Source: Azorinus chamasolen (Eukaryota; Mollusca; Bivalvia; Cardiida; Solecurtidae). From it: 64,000 nucleotides of DNA. Under the pieces are notes generated by a model. The model was not told where the DNA came from and did not search any database. It saw only the letters and a list, made by a program, of their open reading frames with translations. Both the position numbers and the translations under genes were made by a program. Of this stretch, positions 24,201-33,200 are shown piece after piece. The number at the start of each line of letters is the position of its first letter. Within the stretch, counting starts at the first letter, position 1. Location: positions 65,087,379 to 65,151,378 of the forward strand of contig OY755236.1 in the NCBI GenBank assembly GCA_963576725.1, read 5' to 3'.

Positions 24201-27200
24201 ATCTAATGGTCCTCTACAAAGATTGTTCAAATTATGACCCCTGGACTAAATATGGCCCCTCCCAAGGGCTTATCACTTATCATGACTTACCGTCCCTGGG
24301 GTATCTCAGGCGAGCGCTTCAGGGCCTCATGTCCCTCTTGTTTTGAGAACCACTTATGCCACTACTAGTTAACAAGTGCTGTACATAATTTTTGTCAGTA
24401 ACCATATTGGGCATTTTGATGGTTTGATCAGGTGTTCTGTTCAAAGACTAACACATTTCTAACAGTGCTCTCTCCTTGGAAATATGTCAGTTTTGTCTTG
24501 AACTTTACTGTTAATACAGATGATGAAAGCTTGGAAATGTAACTTCCAGTTGATAGTCTTAAATGACAGTTGGTAGAAATGATGTCCACAAAAGATCAGA
24601 GGTTTTGCACCATAAACATGTTAGTTCCAAGAACAGAATAGGTTTATAATTTGAGATCTGCTGCAGTGCAATACTGTGATCAATATATTCTATACATTTT
24701 AAAGTGGGTTAAGATACATATTCAAATCATCTCTGAAGACATGTTTTATAATATGATGAATACATTCTGATCAAAAACATCTATGAAAATGTTTGACTCA
24801 CCTAGTAAATGGGATATACTAAAAGGTAAAATTAAGCACTAGAAACAATCTCTGGTATTTTTGTGTGGGCTGAAATTTTATGAGTACATTGTATTTCAAC
24901 ACTTTATCTCATGAATATTAATGTAAACATAATGACATAATGAATATTGAATTGCTGATTTTTTATTATTGTATATGAACATAGGATGTTTGGCTCTGGC
25001 AGAATCTGTTGAATCAGACTTATTTAACTCCATCGACATGCATGGCAGAAGCTGTAGAACTTTATTCCATAAGCAAGCAGATAAGACCCAGACCAGATGG
25101 CTCCTACAGGAGCCATCTGGTCCGGGTCTACTCTGTTTGCAAGGGCATGAAATGGGCATTTATATCAGGTAAAGGGTTCACCAACAAAGTTTAAAACCAC
25201 AGAAATTATGTTAAGTCTTTACCCTTGATTCATTCAGGGTGGTACTTATTTCATTGACTCAGAACAAAATGTTTTACTATAAATTTCTCTTCTTCCATTC
25301 ATTGTATTGGGCATGTTACCTGTATTGTTCATATGATATGAGGAGACTGTTGTACACCAATGGTTTTTATACGCCCACCTAATAAAGGTGGTCGTATATT
25401 GGCGTGGCCCTGTCCATCCGTCCGTTTGTGCGTCCGTCAACATTTTGTTTGTCCGCTGTTTTCTTGGAAAACTGTTTGTCAGATATTAATGAAACTTCAC
25501 ACAAAACTATTTGAGAGATATTAATGAAACTTCACACAAATGTTTAATGCATCAAGATCTGAAGCTGAGTCGATTCTGAGGTTCATTTGATTTGTCGTTT
25601 TGGAGTTATTTTGCTTTGTTTGTCGGTCAACTTTTAGTTTGTCTGTTTTCTTTTTTATTTAATAAGATATTCACTTCAATTTTTTTAAAAATAGTATCAC
25701 CTTAATATGGAAATCAAAATCTGAAGCACAGATTAGAAAATGTCAATACTTATAATGCATGTTGAATCAGAGAAAGTTTGCAAGTGGGCGTATTATGTAC
25801 CGTATGCGGTACTCTTGTTTGTCATGGTATCATTTGCTTTAAATACCTCATGAGTTTGATATGGTAGACATTTCCTTCTTGGATACTTGTGAACATGTGT
25901 TAGATAATGATTTAATTTTCCAGGATTTGAAGGCCATATTTACATTTGCAGGAGTATTACAGAAGAGAAAATGGGAGAATGCCATGACAATTGACAGACA
26001 TCGCTGGGCTTTTAACCGAGTATCTACACTGTCTAGCTTTTTGTCTATCGAGGAAATCCTTGCAGAAATGGCAAAAACAGTCAGGTATTGTAATGATATT
26101 GTATGTAATGATATATATCGCTTGTTGCTATACTAATCGCATGGTCCCTGCAAAGTGCCTGTATTATTCAGGTTTTTTTTACCGGGTTTTCCATGGAAAA
26201 CTCCGGTTATTGAAATGGTGATGTACGGAGGGCGGGCGGGCGGCTGCCAGTTTTGTCCGGACAATAACTCCTATATGGCTCATGCCATTGGATTGAAACT
26301 TCATACATAGAAAGATCATGATAAGAGGAAGTGTCATGCACAAGGTCCACAACTCTGGCTTCACTAACATTGGAATTCTGCCCCCTTGATCTTAAAAATG
26401 TGTCAGTCCATATGTGAGTCCGTCCGGTCTTGTCCGGGCTGTAACTCAGAATCCCATGGATGGATTGTGAAATCACTTGGCATAAATGTTCCTCTAGACG
26501 GTACGGCATGTTGCATGAAAAAAACATGTCAATAGCTGAAAGGTCAAGGTCATACTTAGAGGTCAAAGGTCAAAATCATTTATATTTTTAACCGGATTAA
26601 CAGATTTTGCTTGTCCGAAGCATATCTCCTACACTACTTTGGCTAGGATCACCAAATATTTTGTGTGAGTACATCTTGGGATGGCGGAGTGTCGCATACT
26701 ATTTATAGGTTTACTTGACCTTGACATTGGGTTTCATTTACAAGAAAAACTTGTCCGGAGCATAACTCCTATACGGAATCAGCTAGGATCATCAAATATG
26801 GTGTGTTAGTTCATCTTGGGATGGTGGAGTGTCGCATACTATTTTTAGGTCAATGTGACCTTGACTTTGAACTTTGACCTCATTTACAAAAAAAGCTTGT
26901 CGGGAGCATATCTCCTACACTACTTCAGTTAGGATCACCAAATATGGTGTGTGAGTACATCTTGGGATGGCGGAGCGTCACATACTATTTATAGGTCAAT
27001 GTGACCTTGACCTTGGGCTTCATTTACAAGAAAAACTTGTCCGGAGCATAACTCCTATACAGAATCAGCTAGGATCACCAAATATGGTGTGTGAGTTCAT
27101 CTTGGGATGGCAGAGTGTCACATACTATTTTTACGTCAGTGTGACCTTGACATTGAACTTTGACCTCGTTTACAAAAAAAGCTTGTCCGAAGCATATCTC

Positions 27201-30200
27201 CTACACTACTTCAGCTAGGATCACCAAATTTGGTGTGTGAGTACATCTTTGGATGGCAGAGTGTCACGTACTATTTATAGGTCAATGTGACCTTGACCTT
27301 GACCTTGGGCTTCATTTACAAGAAAAACTTGTCCGGAGCATACCTCCTATACGGAATCAGCTAGGATCACCAAATATGTTGTGTGAGTTTAACTTGGGTT
27401 GGCGGAGTATCAAGTACTATTTTTAGGTCAATTTGACCTTGAACTTTGACCTTATTTGCAAAAAAACCTTGTCCTAAGCATATCTCCTACACTTCTTCAA
27501 CTAGGATCACCAAATGTTGTGTGTGAGTACATTTTGGGATGGCGGAGTGTCGCATACTATTTATAGGTCAATGTGACCTTGACCTTGGGCTTTATTTGCA
27601 AAAACACTTGTCCAGAGCATACCTCCTATATGGAATCGGCTAGGATCACCAAATATGATGTGTGAGTTCATCTTGGGTTGGCAGAGTGTGACATACTGTT
27701 TTTACGTCAGTGTGACCTTGACCTTGAACTTTGACCTCATTTGCAAAAAGGCTTGTCAGAAGCATACCTCCTACACTACTTCAACTAGGATCACCAAATA
27801 TGGTGTGTGAGTACATCTTCGGATGGCGGAGTGTCGCATACTATTTATAGGTCAATGTGACCTTGACCTTGGACTTCATTAACAAGAAAAATTTGTCCGG
27901 AGCATACCTCCTGTATGGAATCAGCTAGGATCACCAAATATGTTGTGTGAGTTAAACTTGGGTTGGTGGAGTATCAAGTACTATTTTTAGGTCAATTTGA
28001 CCTTGACCTTGAACCTTGACCTCATTTGCAAAAAACCCTTTTCCGAAGCATATCTCCTATACTACTTCAGCTAGGATCACCAAATGTGGTGTATGATAAC
28101 ATTTTGGGATAGCTGAGTGTCGTATACTATTTATAGGTCAATGTGACCTTGACCTTGGGCTTTATTTACAAAAACACTTGTCCAGAGCATACCTCCTATA
28201 CGGAATCATCTAGGATCACCAAATATGGTGTGTGAGTTCATCTTGGGTTGGCGGAGTGTCACATACTATTTACTATAGGTCAATATGACCTTGACCCTGG
28301 GCTTTATTTACAAAAACACTTGTCCGGACAATACTTCCTATATGGAATCCGCTAGGAACACCAAATATGGTGTGCAAGTTCATCTTGGGATGGCGGATAT
28401 TGCATACTATTTTTATGCCCCCTCAGATCAGATCTTGGGGGCATATTGTTTTTGCCCTGTCTGTCTGTCTGTTTGTCTGTTGTTTGTCTGTTTGTTTGTC
28501 AGCAACTTTAACATTGGTCATAACTTTTGAGCCAGTACAGATAGAGACTTGATATTTGGTATGCATATGAATCTCATAAAGCCGCACATTTTTGAGTGGT
28601 GACATGTCAAGATCAAGATCATCTTTCAAGGTCAGAGGTCAAATATATGGGTCAAATCACTGACTTTAACATTGGCCATAACTTTTGAACCAGTAGAGAT
28701 AGAGACTTGATATGTGGCATGCTTGTGTATCTCATGAAGCCACACATTTTGAGGGGTGACATGTCAAGGTCAAGGTCATCCTTCAGGGTCAAAGGTCAAA
28801 TTGTCTGTTTTTTTGTCTGTAACTTCAACGCAACATTAACATTGGTCATAACTTTTGAGCCAGTACAGATAGAGACTATATATTTGGCATGCATATGTAT
28901 CTCATAAAGCCGCACATTTTGAGGGGTTACATGTCAAGGGCGAGGTCATCCTTCAAGGTCAGAGGTCAAATATAGGAGTTAAATCACCAACTTTAACGTT
29001 GGCCATAACTTTTGGACCAGTAGAGATAGAGACTTGAATTTGGCATGCGTGTGTATCTCATGAAGCTGCACATTTTGAGGGGTGAAATGTCAAGGTCAAG
29101 GTCATCCTTCAGGGTCAAAGGTCAAATTGTCTGTTTCTTGGTCTGTAACTTTAACATTGGCCATAACTTTTGAGCCAGTACAGCTAGTGACTTGATATTT
29201 GGCATGCATATGTATCTCGTAAAGCCGCACATTTTGACCTGTCAAGGTCAATGTCATTTTTAAAGGTCAGAGGTCAAACACATGGGTCAAATCACCGACT
29301 TTAACGCTGGTCATAACTTTTGAGCAAGTACAGAGACTTGATATTTGGCATACATATGTATCTCATAAAGCCGCACATTTTGAGGGGTTACATGTCAAGG
29401 TCAAGGTCATCCTTAAAGGTCAGAGGTCAAACATATGGGTCAAATCACTGACTTTAACATTGGCCATAACTTTTGAACCAGTAGAGATAGAGACTTGATA
29501 TGTGGCATGCTTGTGTATCTCATGAAGCTGCACAGTTTGAGGGGTGAAATGTCAAGGTCATCCTTCAGGGTCAAAGGTCACCAACTTCAAAATGGCCATA
29601 ACTTTTGAACCAATAGAGATAGAGTCTTGATAATTGGTATGCATGTGTATCGCATGAAGCTGCACATTTTGAGGGGCAACATGTCAAGGTAAGGTCATCT
29701 TTTAGGGTCAAAGGTCACCGACTTTAACATTGGCCATAACTTTTGAACTTGTAGATGCAGACTTGACATTTGGTATGCATGTGTTTCTCATGAAGCTGCA
29801 CAGTTTGGGGTGACATTTCAAGGTCAAGGTCATCTTTCAGGGTCAAAGGTCACCGACTTTAACATTGGCCATAACTTTTGAACCAGTAGAGATACAGACT
29901 TGATAGTTGGTATATATGTGTTTCTCATTTGGCTGCACAGTTTGAGGGGTAACATGTCAAGGTCAAGGTCATCCTTCATGGTCAAAGGTCACCAACTTTA
30001 ACATTGGCCATAACTTTTGAACCAGTAGAGATACAGACTTGATATGTGGTATGTATGTGCACCCCATGAAGCTGCACAGTTTGAGGGGTGACATGTCAAG
30101 ATCAAGATCATCCTTTAGGGTCAAATATCATATCGAGGGGGCATAGTGTTTCACAAACACATCTTGTTTCAAATAAATTTACCTCTCACAAATGACATCT

Positions 30201-33200
30201 CTAAAGACCGACAAACTAAATTTTGCCCCGTCGAGTAGCATTTACCTCTTTTGAGTGATTACCTGCTCTTATCAAACCAATTATGTGTGTCAGCATGGGA
30301 AACAGGCTGTTAAAAGGTGCTGTCAACTGACTGGTTCACATGCTAACAGGGCATCATTTACTTGATAGGAGTCGGTTATGAGCGGTGTGTTTTACATTCA
30401 GGACAGCATATACAAGTTGATAGTTGACAGTTATTCACATCTTAGATTAACTTCAATTGGTTGTTTATTCTGGCAGTGTCAATGAAACATCACCTGCTTT
30501 CCAATGGCAATTTGACACAGAAAACAAAAGTATTCGAGTGATTGAGGATGGGAAATTAGGTTATCGTTTGGGTGGGGGCCAGTGTCTGTTTTAAAATGAA
30601 TAACCGATTGGTTTTACATGTGTTTTACTCTCTGGTCACTTTGTATCTGGATATTGTTTTCAAGCTGAAGTGTTTGCTAAAAACTTTCTTCTTTTACTAT
30701 ATGTAATAAGGCAAAAAATGCATCATCTCTTTTATGTGGTTTCTTATAAATGAAATTATTTGTAATGGTGATGATGATGTAAAACTTAAGTTCATTAGCA
30801 GTTATTTTCATTGATTAAGTTTCCACCTGTTTGCTACAAGCAATTCCCTCCCTGCAATAACTCCCTTTCAACAACAAACAATTTCTGTGTCGACGACAGA
30901 GGTTGCTTTAGAGAGGGAACACTGTACTTTCATTACCCTTTCCCTTTTCCATATCCATGTAAGGAATAATGATATGAATATTTATTAGCGGAAATTTTAT
31001 GATGGCATATGTACACAGGATCCTTTAGCTCAGGCAGAAACTATAGAATCCGATCTATACTATATATACCATAAGCAAACAGAGCAGACCCTGATCCTAT
31101 AGCCATAGCCAAAATTCCTAAGTCCATGTGCTATTATAGCTATTAATCAAATTAATACTCATGAAGTCATTATTTCTTAAATGAATATTCATGATGTAAA
31201 AGTTTAAGTAAACTATGATTGATCATAATTTAATTGGGTTATTTCTTACCTGTCATGAACAAGGTAAGCCCACAACCTCTAGATTATTAATCAAGCACTA
31301 CTGCATTGCCATAAAAACCAACATGCGCAGTAATTTCACACCGTGTCAAATCAAATTTAAATGTACATGACAGTAAGTTGTGTTGGTGTTTATTGTATGG
31401 TCAGCAAACAATTTTATGCATATTTACAGTATGACATTGTTCTCATGTTGTATTTTTAGCTGCGGAGGCAACTTACTAATCAATGTCGGCCCCACTCATG
31501 ATGGCAGGATAGTTCCTATATTTGAGGAGAGACTATTATCCATGGGGAAGTGGCTGGGCGTGAATGGAGAGGCAATATACGAGTCAAAGCCATGGACCTA
31601 CCAGAATGATTCATTCAACTCAGATGTCTGGTATGTTGCAATTTAAACTAACGATACTTGTGTTTCTGTTCATAGTTATGCTTAGAAGATAAATGTGATT
31701 TCTTTTACCCCTACTCTGATAATGTTTTGGTGAAATCCGTGTGTGTGATTGGTTGAATTCTGTCACATGATCGAACTTATACACGGTCAGTAGAAATTCA
31801 ATACACAGTCAGTAGAAATACACAGTCAGTAACTAGGTTACTTCCCCTGCCAGGGTAGAGCCCAGACTTGCATGTAATGGCTGCAGAGTCTTCTTGTCAG
31901 CAAATGGTTTCTGAGTAAATAAGATTTTTACCGGGTTTTCCACGGAAAACTCCGGTTATTGAAATGCTGATGTACGGCCGGCGGCTGCCAGTTTTGTCCA
32001 GACGATAACTCCTAAATGGCTCATGCCATTGGATTGAAACTTCATACATAGAAAGATCATGATATGAGGAAGTGTCATGCACAAGGTACATAACTCTGGC
32101 TTCACTGATATTGGAATTATGCCCCTTTGAACTTAAAAATGTGTCAGTCCATATATGCGTCCGTCCGGTCTTGTTCGTGCTGTAACTTAGAACTCCATGA
32201 ATGGATTGTAAAATCACTTGGCATAAATGTTCCTCTAGACAGTGTCGCATGAAAAAACCATGTCAATAACTGAAAGGTCAAGGTTATACTTAGAGGTCAA
32301 AGGTCAAAATCATGTATATTTTTAACTGGATTAACAGATTTTGCTTGTCCGAAGTATATCTCCTACACTACTTTGGCCAGGATCACCAAATATGGTATGT
32401 GAATACATCCTGGGATGGCTGAGTGTTGCATACTAAAAATAGGTTTTTGTGACCTTGACCTTGGGCTTCATTTACAAGAAAAACTTGTCCAGAGCATACC
32501 TCCTATACGGAATCAGCTAGGATCACCAAATTTGTTGTGTGAGTTCATCTTGGGATGGCGGATTGTCACATACTATTTTTAGGTCAATGTGACATTGACC
32601 TAGAACTTTGACCTCATTTACAAGAAAAGCTTGTCCGGAGCATATCTCCTACACTACTTGAGCTAGGATCACCAAATATGGTGTGTTAGTACATCTTGGG
32701 ATGGCTGAGTGTCGCATACTATTTATAGGTCAATGTGACCTTGACCTTGGGCTTCATTTACAAGAAAAACTTGTCAAGAGCATACCTCTTATACAGAATC
32801 AGCTAGGATCACCAAATATGGTGTGTGAGTTCATCTTGGGTTGGTAGAGTATCACATACCTTTTTTAGGTCAATGTGACCTTGACCTTGAACTTTGACCT
32901 CATTTACAACAAAAAAACCTTGTCCAAAGCATATCTCTTACACTACTTCAATTAGGATCACAAAATTTGGTGTGTGAGTTAATTTTGGGATGGCGGAGTG
33001 TTGCATACTATTCATAGGTCAATGTGACCTTGACATTGGGCTTTATTTACAAAAACACTTGTCTGGAGCATACCTCTTATACGGAATCAGCTAGGATCAC
33101 CTTATATGGTGTGTGAGTTAATCTTGGGTTGGGGAAGTGTCACATACTATTTTTAAGTCAATATGACCTTGACCTAGAACTTTGACCTCATTTGCAAAAA

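Noticed and set aside
25009..25194. Overlapping frames on both strands near 25009-25194
   Set aside because: They are both strands of the GACCCAGACCAGATGG foldback.
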